Below, one piece after another: positions 44,776-52,321 of a DNA stretch of 64,000 nucleotides (within the stretch, counting starts at the first letter, position 1; every line of letters begins with the position of its first letter). This DNA is from Nocardia albiluteola (GTDB lineage: Bacteria > Actinomycetota > Actinomycetes > Mycobacteriales > Mycobacteriaceae): positions 487,533-551,532 of the forward strand of contig NZ_JAHKNI010000006.1 of the NCBI RefSeq assembly GCF_018860155.1, written 5' to 3'. The position numbers and the translations under genes are program-made. The notes beneath the pieces are model-generated. The model ran no database searches and was not told where the DNA came from. It saw only the letters and a program-made list of their open reading frames with translations.

Positions 44776-45297
44776 ATGACGGTACAACTGAATCCGGAGA
44801 CCGATTATGTTGGTGCAAACAGTGGTGCAGTCCACAGTTTTCGGGGTGCGTCGATGACCATGTCGATAGCTGGCGTGCTGCCGACGGCGCCGCAATTGCT
44901 GTGTGCATTTCAGGGCCGCCGCTTCGACGACCAGACGCTGCTGCGCTCTGCCCACGCGCTGGCCGAGATGCACTCCCGGCGCGTCCAGCTGCACGACCCG
45001 GCCATGATCGCCGAGATCGACTGCCGCCGCAGCGAACTCGTCGACGACATCAACGACTGGGTGGGACAGGAGATGCCGCAGCACCGCAACGGCGCCTCAC
45101 TGCACACCGAAAGCCTCGGCGCGGTGGTCGATCGCATGGCCCGCAGCTGGGTCGATGCGAATCAGGCCATCGATCGCGACGGTCCGCGCAGTGACAACAC
45201 CCATAAACGCTGGTATCACCTTGCCGAACTTGTCGACGGTTACACTGATCTCGTAATCGACGTGGCCGGTGGCCGTCGTCGTTTGCCCGAGCAGTGA
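44776..45297 (+). CDS. DUF4254 domain protein
   Basis: A 173-residue all-helical cytosolic protein. DUF4254 signatures are the CAFQGRRFDDQTLLRSAHALAEMH helix, DCRRSELVDDINDWV near the middle and WYHLAELVDGYTDLVIDVAGGRRRLPEQ at the end (the latter read as separate helices). Nocardia species carry many copies, often next to XRE-DUF5753 regulators; function unknown. The ATG at 44854 (in frame, after GGGG) is a plausible alternative start that would remove 26 poorly conserved residues. A perfect 15-bp terminator follows. Confidence 0.8.
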   Translation: MTVQLNPETDYVGANSGAVHSFRGASMTMSIAGVLPTAPQLLCAFQGRRFDDQTLLRSAHALAEMHSRRVQLHDPAMIAEIDCRRSELVDDINDWVGQEMPQHRNGASLHTESLGAVVDRMARSWVDANQAIDRDGPRSDNTHKRWYHLAELVDGYTDLVIDVAGGRRRLPEQ

Positions 45298-45363
45298 CCG
45301 TCCGGATTCGATGGTAGACAAGGTCATTGCCCGCCTGTGACGGCGGGCGCAACGGGGCGCCCC

Positions 45364-45404
45364 GCCCGGCGTGCCGCGTGGTCGACTGGCGCGGCACGCC
45401 GGGC
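45364..45404. terminator. Strong bidirectional terminator hairpin
   Basis: GCCCGGCGTGCCGCG (45364-45378) is perfectly complementary to 45390-45404 with an 11-base loop. It lies between the convergent DUF4254 gene and the last gene of the phosphonate operon. Confidence 0.8.
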
Positions 45405-45406
45405 TC

Positions 45407-46204
45407 TCATCGCAGCGCGGCCCGCCCGCGCACCCGCCCCAGGATCAACAGCACCACCAGCGTCACCGCGACCAGCAGCGTGGTGCTCGCGGCCGCATCG
45501 AAGACCTGACCGCGGTCGGTCGCGGCGAAGATGGTGATCGGCAACGTCTTCCAGGTCGCGGGGTAGACCATGATGGTGGCGCCCAGCTCACCCATCGACA
45601 GCGCGACCGCCAGGCCCGCGGCCGCCCCCAGCGCGGGCAGCAACAGCGGCAACGTGATTCGCGTCAGCACGCGCGCGCCGCCCGCACCGAGGGATTCTGC
45701 GGCCTGGCGGTATGCCGGGTCGAGCCGGTCCAGCGCCGCGGCCACCGCGCTGAACGCATATGCCAGCACCAGCACCGAATGCGCCACGATCACAATCCAT
45801 TTCGTGCCACCCAGCAGCAACGGCCGCTGATTGAACGCGATCAGCACGCCCAGCCCGATCGCCACCGACGGCACGGCCACCGGCAGATGGAACACCGCGT
45901 CGGTGATGCGCCGCCACCAGCGCGGGGCCTCGCGCGCCGACAGCGCCGCCCAGGTGCCCAGCACCAGCGAGATCGCGCCCGCCAGCAGCGCCGTCTGCAG
46001 GCTCACCGACAGACTCGCGGCCTGCTCGCCGGACAGTGCGCGCGAGAAGTTCGCGAAACCCAGGTGCGAGGGCAGCGCGCCGGACCACCGGCCGGCCAGG
46101 GCGGCCGCGACCACCGTGGCGATCGGGGCGGCGAAGACCACCAGCACCAGCAACGCGAAGACCGCGAGCACGACGGCCCGGCCGCGGCGGGTCCACACCA
46201 GCAT
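45407..46204 (-). CDS. phnV: Aminophosphonate ABC importer permease (PhnV-like)
   Basis: A 265-residue inner-membrane permease with six helices and the binding-protein-dependent EAA-type loop AAESLGAGGARVLTRITLPLLLPAL. It is the last of four transport genes (binding protein, ATPase, two permeases) arranged as in phnSTUV of Salmonella, which imports 2-aminoethylphosphonate. ATG 46204 is preceded by AGGAGGG, and 2 bp separate it from the previous permease stop. Putrescine/thiamine-type importers share this fold; the neighbouring phosphonate enzymes decide the assignment. Confidence 0.82.
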   Translation of the reverse strand: MLVWTRRGRAVVLAVFALLVLVVFAAPIATVVAAALAGRWSGALPSHLGFANFSRALSGEQAASLSVSLQTALLAGAISLVLGTWAALSAREAPRWWRRITDAVFHLPVAVPSVAIGLGVLIAFNQRPLLLGGTKWIVIVAHSVLVLAYAFSAVAAALDRLDPAYRQAAESLGAGGARVLTRITLPLLLPALGAAAGLAVALSMGELGATIMVYPATWKTLPITIFAATDRGQVFDAAASTTLLVAVTLVVLLILGRVRGRAALR

Positions 46205-46206
46205 GA

Positions 46207-47154
46207 TCAGCCCTCCTGGCTGGTTCGAGATGTGCTGAACCGGGCGAAGATCAGCCGATAGCCGATGTACAGCGTGAGCGACAGCAGCACCTGCACGGTG
46301 GCCAGCACCGCCGCGCCCGGCAGATCGAAGGTGACAATGCCGCGGGTGTAGATCAGCGCGGGCAGGGTGATGACGCCCTTGGCGCCGGTGAACAGCACAA
46401 TGCCGAATTCGTTGAGCGTCAGCAGCAACACCAGGCTGCCGCCCGCGGCGAGGGCCGGCCATGCCTCGGGTAGCACCACCTGCCGCAGCACCCGCCACGG
46501 CGAGGCGCCCAGGCTCGCCGCCACATCCAGCTGCTCGCGCGGCAGCTGCGCGAATGCCGCCAGCAGCGGCCGCACCACGAACGGGGTGAAGTAGGTGATC
46601 TCGGCGAGCACGACGCCGGTCGGGGTGGACAGGAAGTTCAGTGCGGGAGTGTGATTTCCGGTCAGCTGGGTGATCAGTGCGTTGAGCGCGCCGACGGTGC
46701 CGTACAGGAAGGTGAACGCCAGCGTGATCAGGAAGGACGGCAGTGTGAGCACCGTATCGATGAGCCGCCCGACCACGCCCGAGCCCGGAAACGGCACGAA
46801 CGCCAGCACGACGGCCAGGAACGTCCCCAGTACCAGGCATCCGGCCGTGGAGCAGACCGCGATGGACACGGTGCGCCACAGCGCATTCAGGAACGCCGTG
46901 GACCCCAGCACCTGCGACCACGCGCCGGGGGACGAGGTCGATTCGGTCAGCACCCGCGCGACCGGATAGACGGCGATCACCAGGACGACCACGATCGGGG
47001 GAATCGACCACACGATCGGACGCCAGTTGCGTTGCGGGGCAGGGGTGGCGGGGGCGGCCACCTCGCCGGCGCTCGGGCGCGTGCGGCACACCTGATCCCC
47101 CTCACGGACCAGGTGTGCGGCGGGCCGTGCGCCGGGACGACGGACGGTGATCAT
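46207..47154 (-). CDS. phnU: Aminophosphonate ABC importer permease (PhnU-like)
   Basis: A 315-residue permease with a ~45-residue Pro/Arg-rich cytosolic lead before the first helix (PIVWSIPPIVVVLVIAVYP). The EAA loop is AASLGASPWRVLRQVVLPEAWPAL. Its ATG overlaps the ATPase stop (ATGA), placing it third in the transport operon. It forms the channel with the PhnV-like protein. Helix count and length match spermidine/putrescine-type and 2-aminoethylphosphonate permeases. Confidence 0.82.
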   Translation of the reverse strand: MITVRRPGARPAAHLVREGDQVCRTRPSAGEVAAPATPAPQRNWRPIVWSIPPIVVVLVIAVYPVARVLTESTSSPGAWSQVLGSTAFLNALWRTVSIAVCSTAGCLVLGTFLAVVLAFVPFPGSGVVGRLIDTVLTLPSFLITLAFTFLYGTVGALNALITQLTGNHTPALNFLSTPTGVVLAEITYFTPFVVRPLLAAFAQLPREQLDVAASLGASPWRVLRQVVLPEAWPALAAGGSLVLLLTLNEFGIVLFTGAKGVITLPALIYTRGIVTFDLPGAAVLATVQVLLSLTLYIGYRLIFARFSTSRTSQEG

Positions 47155-48353
47155 GCTCGCCCCTCCGTCACCGGTGTGGCGGAGGCCGATCCGACCGCGG
47201 CGGGAATGAGCACGCCCGCCGGGTCCGGCAGCCTCACCCCGACGACCGCGCCGACGGCGGTATCCACGTGGCCCGGGACGTCGGCGGTCAGCTCGGCGGG
47301 CAGACCCGTGACGTCCAGGCTCAGCCGGGTCGTGGACCCGCGCCAGACGCTGGCCACGATGGTGGCGAGCACCGCGTCCCGCTCGTTGGTGTTGCAGATC
47401 TGCACGGTGTGCGGGCGCACACACAGCAGGCCGTCGTCGTCCGGGGTCCAGTCGAGCTGGCCCACACCAGGTTTCGGAGCCTCGGCCCGCAGCGTCTGCT
47501 CGCCGGTCTGCACGAGCGCGACGGTGCCGGAGATGTGTTTCACCGTGCACGACAACAGGTTCGCGCCGCCCAGGAAGGCGGCGGTGAACGAGCTGGGCGG
47601 ACGGCGCCACAGGTTCTCGGCGGTGTCGATGTCGACCAGTCGTGCGTCGCGCATCACCGCGATCCGGTCGGCCAGCGCCAGCGCCTCGGACTGATCGTGG
47701 GTGACGTACAGCATCGCGGTGTCCGGCAGGGCCTTCCGCAGCTGCTGCAGCTCGGTGAGCATGGACTGGCGCAGCTGGGCGTCCAGCGCGGCCAGCGGCT
47801 CGTCGAGCAGCAGCACCGCGGGCCGGATCGCCAGGGCGCGGGCGATGGCTACCCGCTGCTGCTGCCCGCCGGACAACTCGCGCGGGAGCCGCCGGCCGTA
47901 GTCGCCCATCCCGACCATCTCCAGCGCCTCGCGGACCCGATCGCCGATCTCCTTGCGCGGCACCCGATGTGACCGGAGGCCGAAGGCGACGTTGTCGGCG
48001 ACCCGCATGTGCGGGAACAGGGCGTAGGACTGCACGACGACGCCGATGCCCCGCTTGGCGGGCGAGAGATCGGTGACGTCGCGTCCGGCGAGGCGAACCG
48101 AGCCGGAGGTGGGCCGGACGAATCCCGCCAGGGCCTTGAGTGCGGTCGATTTCCCGGAACCGCTGGGCCCCAGGAGCGCAACGGTCTCGCCCGCGGCCAC
48201 CCGCAGCGAGAAGTCGGCCAGTGCGACCGTGGACTTGCGGCCGCGCCCGTAGCTGACGCCCACGCGGTCGAACACGATCGCGGGCTGGGTGTCGGCGGCC
48301 GCCGAATTCACGCTGTGCGCCGCGGTTTTCACGCCGGGCGTCGGTGCGGACAT
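47151..48353 (-). CDS. phnT: Aminophosphonate ABC importer ATPase (PhnT-like)
   Basis: A 400-residue importer ATPase: Walker A GPSGSGKST, Q-loop VVQSYALFPHM, signature LSGGQQQRVAIARAL, Walker B VLLLDEPLAALD, and H-loop VTHDQSEAL, then a C-terminal OB-type regulatory (TOBE) domain from ~270 (CVRPHTVQICN). The ATG at 48353 is preferred since AGGAG lies 7 bases upstream; an ATG at 48377 overlapping the binding-protein stop is possible. It powers uptake through the PhnU/PhnV-like pair. Confidence 0.88.
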   Translation of the reverse strand: MSAPTPGVKTAAHSVNSAAADTQPAIVFDRVGVSYGRGRKSTVALADFSLRVAAGETVALLGPSGSGKSTALKALAGFVRPTSGSVRLAGRDVTDLSPAKRGIGVVVQSYALFPHMRVADNVAFGLRSHRVPRKEIGDRVREALEMVGMGDYGRRLPRELSGGQQQRVAIARALAIRPAVLLLDEPLAALDAQLRQSMLTELQQLRKALPDTAMLYVTHDQSEALALADRIAVMRDARLVDIDTAENLWRRPPSSFTAAFLGGANLLSCTVKHISGTVALVQTGEQTLRAEAPKPGVGQLDWTPDDDGLLCVRPHTVQICNTNERDAVLATIVASVWRGSTTRLSLDVTGLPAELTADVPGHVDTAVGAVVGVRLPDPAGVLIPAAVGSASATPVTEGRA

Positions 48354-48376
48354 GGATGCGCTCCTGGGGTTCGGCA

Positions 48377-49438
48377 TCACTGCTGGCCGGTGGCCTTGTT
48401 GTAGGCGGCGACGTCGGCTTCGAGGGTGTCGTTGACCGCGTTCCAATCCGGCTGCACCACGGTCACTCCCGCGATGGTCGCGCTCGCGGACGGGCCGGTG
48501 CCCGCCGCGGCCTGGTTCGCCAGATCCGTACGGACCGGCACCGCGTAGGCATCCGGGCCGAGGGTCTTCTGCACGTCGGCGGTGAGCAGGAAGTTCATCA
48601 GCTTGGCCGCACTGTCCTTGTGCGGTGCGCCCTTGGCCAGGCCCATCACGTAGGGCAGCGAGACCGTGCTGCGCTTGCCGTCGTCGGTGGCGGGGAAGAA
48701 CAGGTTGAACTTGACGCCGCTGTCCTTGATGTCCTGCAGGTTCATTTGCACGTCGCCGTTGGCGACCTGCAGCTCACCCTTGTCGACCTTGGCCTGCAGC
48801 TTACCGGTCGAGGACGACGGACCGACGTTGTTGGCCTGCAGCTTGGCCAGGTAGTCCAACGCGCCCTGCTTGCCCATCAGCTGCTGCAGCAGCACCAGCA
48901 CGGCGGTGCCGTCACCGGCCTGTCCGGGGGTGGAGTACTGGACCTTGCCCTTGTACTTGGGGTCGAGCAGGTCGTTCCAGGTGATCTTCGAGGTGTCCAC
49001 CGACGGGTTGGCGATGAACGTCAGGTAGTTGTCGGCCAGATTCACGTACTTGCCGTCGGCGGCCTTGTCGGTGGCGGCGACCATGCTGGTGTCCACGCCG
49101 CTGTCCTGCAGCAGGCCCTTCCGGTCGGCCTTCTGGATGAAGGGCGGCAGCGTCACGACGATATCGGCCTGGGGGTTGGACTGCTCCTTGTCGACCCGGT
49201 TCACCACCTCTCCGGAACCGGCCTCCACGTAGTTGACCGCGATGCCGGTCTGCTGGGTGAACTTGGCGAACTCGGGCTTGTACCAGTCGGCCATGCCGTC
49301 GGCGGAGTACACGGTGACGGTCTTGCCGCCGCCGGCATTCGTGCCGGTGCCGCCGCAGGCCGCGGCGGTGAGGGTGACGGCCGCGGCGGTGCCGAGGATG
49401 AGCGCGGTGCGTGCGAGGCGGGGAGTCGGAATACGCAC
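48377..49438 (-). CDS. phnS: Aminophosphonate-binding lipoprotein (PhnS-like)
   Basis: A 353-residue extracytoplasmic binding protein. The signal ends in a lipobox (TAAAC, Cys near residue 28) and the mature part has the class F fold with VTVYSADGMADWYKPEFAKF, VNYVEAGSGEVVNR and PQADIVVTLPPFI. The repeated GS/GSG segment and length fit the PhnS/thiamine-Fe binding family (ligand: small phosphonate or anion). GTG 49438 start. It follows the hydrolase by 122 bp containing the hairpin repeat, so the transport genes may have their own 5' end. Confidence 0.84.
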   Translation of the reverse strand: MRIPTPRLARTALILGTAAAVTLTAAACGGTGTNAGGGKTVTVYSADGMADWYKPEFAKFTQQTGIAVNYVEAGSGEVVNRVDKEQSNPQADIVVTLPPFIQKADRKGLLQDSGVDTSMVAATDKAADGKYVNLADNYLTFIANPSVDTSKITWNDLLDPKYKGKVQYSTPGQAGDGTAVLVLLQQLMGKQGALDYLAKLQANNVGPSSSTGKLQAKVDKGELQVANGDVQMNLQDIKDSGVKFNLFFPATDDGKRSTVSLPYVMGLAKGAPHKDSAAKLMNFLLTADVQKTLGPDAYAVPVRTDLANQAAAGTGPSASATIAGVTVVQPDWNAVNDTLEADVAAYNKATGQQ

Positions 49439-49467
49439 GATGACTGCAACTTTCGTTCAGGGGAAAC

Positions 49468-49515
49468 GGGGATGGTGAGTCGGTTCGAGCTTGCGGAACC
49501 GATGGGGTGGGTGGG
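49468..49515. repeat. Dispersed hairpin repeat, copy 3
   Basis: GGGATGGTGAGTCGGTTC, loop GAGCTTGCG (49487-49495), then GAACCGATGGGGTGGGTGG. The stem TCGGTTC/GAACCGA is a perfect 7 bp. Both stem arms differ from copies 1 and 2 while pairing is kept and the loop core is identical, which points to selection on the structure. It lies inside the phosphonate operon between the hydrolase and the binding protein. Confidence 0.6.
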
Positions 49516-49560
49516 TCGAGTGGGAGTCGCAGGGGCGGGGGATCAAGGGGTGGGCTCGGG

Positions 49561-50244
49561 TCAGGACCGTTCGGCCAGCAGCAGATCGGCGAATTCGACC
49601 ACCGACGGCACGACGTGCGTGGCGCCCGCGCCGCGCAGCTGGTCCTCGTTGTGCGCGCCGGTCAGCGTGCCCGCCACGATCCGGGCGCCGGCGGCCCGTC
49701 CGGTGGCGATGTCGCTACTCGTATCGCCCAGGACCGCAACGCGATCCACGGCGTCGATCTCCAGGCGCAGCAGCGCGGTGAGGACCATGTCCGGATACGG
49801 CCGCCCGCGTCCGGCCTCGGCCGGGCAGAGCGTCAGATCAGCGATCTCGCCCCAGCCCAGCGCGTCCAGGAGCCGGTCCTGGGTGCCGCGGCTGAATCCG
49901 GTGGTGAGCGCGACCTTGACCCCGCCCGCGCGCAGCCGCGAGATCGCCTCGGCCGCACCGGGAATCGGCGTGGCATCGGCGGCGAACTCGTCGTAGGCGG
50001 CCTCGAAGCTGCGGTTGGCCAGCTGGGCGCGGTCCTCGTCGCCGAGCAGGGCACGGAAGACCGTGATCTTGGACTGGCCCATGGTTTCCAGCACGTACTC
50101 GGTGGCGGCGGCCCGCTCCGGCCCGTCGGCGGGAATGCCCGCGGCGGTGGCGGCGGCATCGAAGGCGCGCAGCACCAGTCCGCCGTCGGCGACCGTGGTT
50201 CCGGCCATGTCCAGCACGGCCAGTTCGATCTGCTTCTCGGACAA
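49561..50244 (-). CDS. Phosphonatase-like HAD hydrolase (PhnX-like, TIGR03351 type)
   Basis: A 227-residue HAD enzyme. With the TTG at 50244 as residue 1 (AAAGGA lies 6 bases upstream), the nucleophile is Asp12 and the second acid is replaced by Ala14 (LDMAGTT), the DxA pattern diagnostic of phosphonatases rather than phosphatases. Lys59 in TMGQSK corresponds to the Schiff-base Lys53 of Bacillus PhnX (MGLLK). Motif III and the GDTSSDI metal loop follow near 165-175. It should break the C-P bond of phosphonoacetaldehyde or a close relative. It is downstream of the FAD oxidoreductase by 11 bp; a GTG at 50259 overlapping that gene's stop is the alternative start. Confidence 0.85.
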   Translation of the reverse strand: MSEKQIELAVLDMAGTTVADGGLVLRAFDAAATAAGIPADGPERAAATEYVLETMGQSKITVFRALLGDEDRAQLANRSFEAAYDEFAADATPIPGAAEAISRLRAGGVKVALTTGFSRGTQDRLLDALGWGEIADLTLCPAEAGRGRPYPDMVLTALLRLEIDAVDRVAVLGDTSSDIATGRAAGARIVAGTLTGAHNEDQLRGAGATHVVPSVVEFADLLLAERS

Positions 50245-50255
50245 CGTGATTCCTT

Positions 50256-51371
50256 TCACAGGTTGAGCAGGTCGGCGGTCTCTTCGCCGAGCGCGGGGCC
50301 CAGGGTCATGCCGCGCCCGCCGGGGCCGGTGATCACCCAGACGTTGTCGGCGGCCTGCGCGCGGGTGACGATGGCGCCCGGGTCGATGCTCTGGCTGTAG
50401 ACGCCCGCCCAGCGGCGCACGACCTGGGGCAGCTTGCGGCCCAGCAGTTCCTCGGTGACGGCGGTGAGGTGCTCGTAGGGCGCCTCGTCGACGTCGAACG
50501 CGAACGGCTCGTCGTATTCGTGGGTGTCTCCGATGGTGAGCCCGCCGTGCAGGCGTTGCACGCACAGCAGCTGCATCTTGTGCTGGGCCGCGGTGAACGC
50601 CTGGGATTCCTCGCGGTTCAGGTGGTCCAGCTCGGGACCCGCGAAGCCGGGGTAGTAGCGGAAGCTGTCGCCGTCGGCGATGGCGGTGGTCAGCGGCTCG
50701 CCCAGCGGCGCGGTCTGCATCATCTGCAGTCGCACGCGCCGAACGGGGATGTCTCCCACCAGTTCCCGCGTCAGGCCCGAATGCGCCGCGCCGGGGCAGA
50801 CCAGTACCAGATCGGCCTCGAAGCGGCGGCCGCGGTCGTCGGTGACGGTGCCGCCGCTGATCGTGCGGGCCTCGGTGCCGGCGTAGAAGGTGTATCGGCC
50901 GGTGGCCTGCATGTAGGCGCGCAGGGCGGGCATGGCCTGCCGCGATTCCACCGCGGCATCGGTCGAGCAGTGCAGTCCGGCAAGGTATTTGCCCCGCAGC
51001 GCGGGGTTGATCTCGCGCACCCGGGCCGGTTCGAGCAGCTCGAAACCGCGTTCGGCGGCGCTCGGTGCCGCCGCGGCCGCCGCGGCGACGGCCAGTTCGG
51101 CGTCGGTGCGCACCAGTGTGATGGATCCGGCCGGGCGGAATCCGACGCCCGCGATCCGTCCGCCGATCTCCTCCCACAGGCGGCGCGAGCGGAGGGTGAT
51201 CTCCAATTCGCGCTCGCTGCGGCCCGATACCCAGACCAGACCGAAGTTGCGGACCGTGGCGCCGCGGGCCTCGACCTCTCGTTCCACCTGCACGACCGTG
51301 TGCCCGCGGCCGACCGCGGCCAGGGCGTGCGCGGTGCCGAGGATCCCGCCGCCGATGATGACCAATCGCAT
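50256..51371 (-). CDS. FAD-dependent oxidoreductase, HpnW/TIGR03364 type
   Basis: A 371-residue DAO-fold flavoenzyme: FAD loop VIIGGGILGTAHALA (residues 4-18), NFGLVWVSGR near 44 (hallmark of the phosphonate-linked clade), RYYPGFAGPELD and the C-terminal VWVITGPGGRGMTLGPALG. This clade is known to co-occur with PhnX-like hydrolases and is proposed to oxidise an aminophosphonate, possibly N-methyl- or hydroxy-2-aminoethylphosphonate, to an aldehyde. ATG 51371 lies 19 bp from the promoter-proximal operator copy. It is the first gene of the catabolic operon. Confidence 0.85.
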   Translation of the reverse strand: MRLVIIGGGILGTAHALAAVGRGHTVVQVEREVEARGATVRNFGLVWVSGRSERELEITLRSRRLWEEIGGRIAGVGFRPAGSITLVRTDAELAVAAAAAAAPSAAERGFELLEPARVREINPALRGKYLAGLHCSTDAAVESRQAMPALRAYMQATGRYTFYAGTEARTISGGTVTDDRGRRFEADLVLVCPGAAHSGLTRELVGDIPVRRVRLQMMQTAPLGEPLTTAIADGDSFRYYPGFAGPELDHLNREESQAFTAAQHKMQLLCVQRLHGGLTIGDTHEYDEPFAFDVDEAPYEHLTAVTEELLGRKLPQVVRRWAGVYSQSIDPGAIVTRAQAADNVWVITGPGGRGMTLGPALGEETADLLNL

Positions 51372-51389
51372 GCCAAGCATGATGCGCAA

Positions 51390-51401
51390 TGGTCTAGACC
51401 T
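51390..51401. promoter_or_regulatory. PhnF-type operator, proximal site
   Basis: TGGTCTAGACCT, one base from a perfect TGGTnTAGACCA palindrome, 19 bp upstream of the FAD oxidoreductase start. Confidence 0.65.
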
Positions 51402-51433
51402 TTGGGTGTGGCCCGTGAGAACGCTGGGTTAAC

Positions 51434-51451
51434 AATTGGTATAGACCAATT
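51434..51451. promoter_or_regulatory. PhnF-type operator, main site
   Basis: AATTGGTATAGACCAATT has perfect 7-bp arms. Its core TGGTATAGACCA is, as I recall, exactly the sequence reported for PhnF of M. smegmatis. It is centred 47 bp from the second site and 76 bp before the GntR regulator's start, in the divergent promoter region. Confidence 0.8.
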
Positions 51452-51517
51452 ATTGGTACGCTGGTGACGTGAATGCGACGCGGGTGGGATTCCGGAGAGT
51501 GCGGCCGAGGAGGTGCG

Positions 51518-52309
51518 ATGTCCGTTCGTTATGAATCGGAGAGCGCCGCGGCCGGGGGCGATGCGCGGCGCGGCGGCGGCGTGCTCGAAAATGCCCGTGT
51601 GGGCGACGCTTTCGAGCCGATGTCGAAGACCTATCGGGTACGCACCGAGGTGGAGGCGATTCTCGACCGGCTCGACGAGGGTGATCCGGTCCCCTCCGAA
51701 CGCGATCTCGCGGCGCGGTTCGAGGTGGCCCGCGAGACGGTGCGCCAGGCGCTGCGAGAGCTGCTGGTGCAGGGCAGGATTCGGCGCCAGGGTCGCGGCA
51801 CGGTGGTATCGCGCCCGAAAATGGTGCAGCCGCTGTCGTTGCGCTCCTACACCGAGGGCGCGATCAGCCTGGGTCGCAAGCCTGGACGGATCCTGGTCGC
51901 CTGGGCGGATGTTCCCGCGGACGAGGCGACCGCCCGCGCGCTCGGTGTGGGTCCCGGTGTCCCGGTCATGCATCTCGAGCGCGTGCTACTCGCCGACGGC
52001 GAAAAGGTCGGACTGGAAAGCACATTCATGCCCCTGGACCGCTTCGGGTCGCTACGCGCGAGCTACGACCCCACGACCTCGCTCTACGCGGCAGTCCGCG
52101 CCTCGGGCGTGAAATTCGGGTCCGCGACCGAACGCATCGAGACGGTGCTGCCCACCCCGCGGGAGGCCGCGCTGCTGGAATGCACCACGGCCCTGCCGAT
52201 GATCCTGCTGCATCGTCGCACCGTCGATGTCGATGAGGAACCCATCGAGCGCGTCCGGTCGCTCTACCGTGGCGACCGCATGGCCTTCGAAACCCATCTG
52301 CGCGAGTAG
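51518..52309 (+). CDS. PhnF-like GntR/HutC-family regulator
   Basis: A 263-residue repressor with a GntR winged helix (~36-100: YRVRTEVEAILDRLDEG, PSERDLAARFEVARETVRQALREL) and a UTRA ligand domain (~115-260: SLRSYTEGAISLGRKPG, MHLERVLLADGEKVGLESTFMP). The ATG at 51518 follows GGAGG closely; an in-frame ATG at 51473 has no ribosome site. It diverges from the aminophosphonate operon, with two palindromes between, and should repress the operon until phosphonate or phosphate signals release it. It is co-directional with nothing. Confidence 0.88.
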   Translation: MSVRYESESAAAGGDARRGGGVLENARVGDAFEPMSKTYRVRTEVEAILDRLDEGDPVPSERDLAARFEVARETVRQALRELLVQGRIRRQGRGTVVSRPKMVQPLSLRSYTEGAISLGRKPGRILVAWADVPADEATARALGVGPGVPVMHLERVLLADGEKVGLESTFMPLDRFGSLRASYDPTTSLYAAVRASGVKFGSATERIETVLPTPREAALLECTTALPMILLHRRTVDVDEEPIERVRSLYRGDRMAFETHLRE

Positions 52310-52321
52310 ATTTCGACTCGC

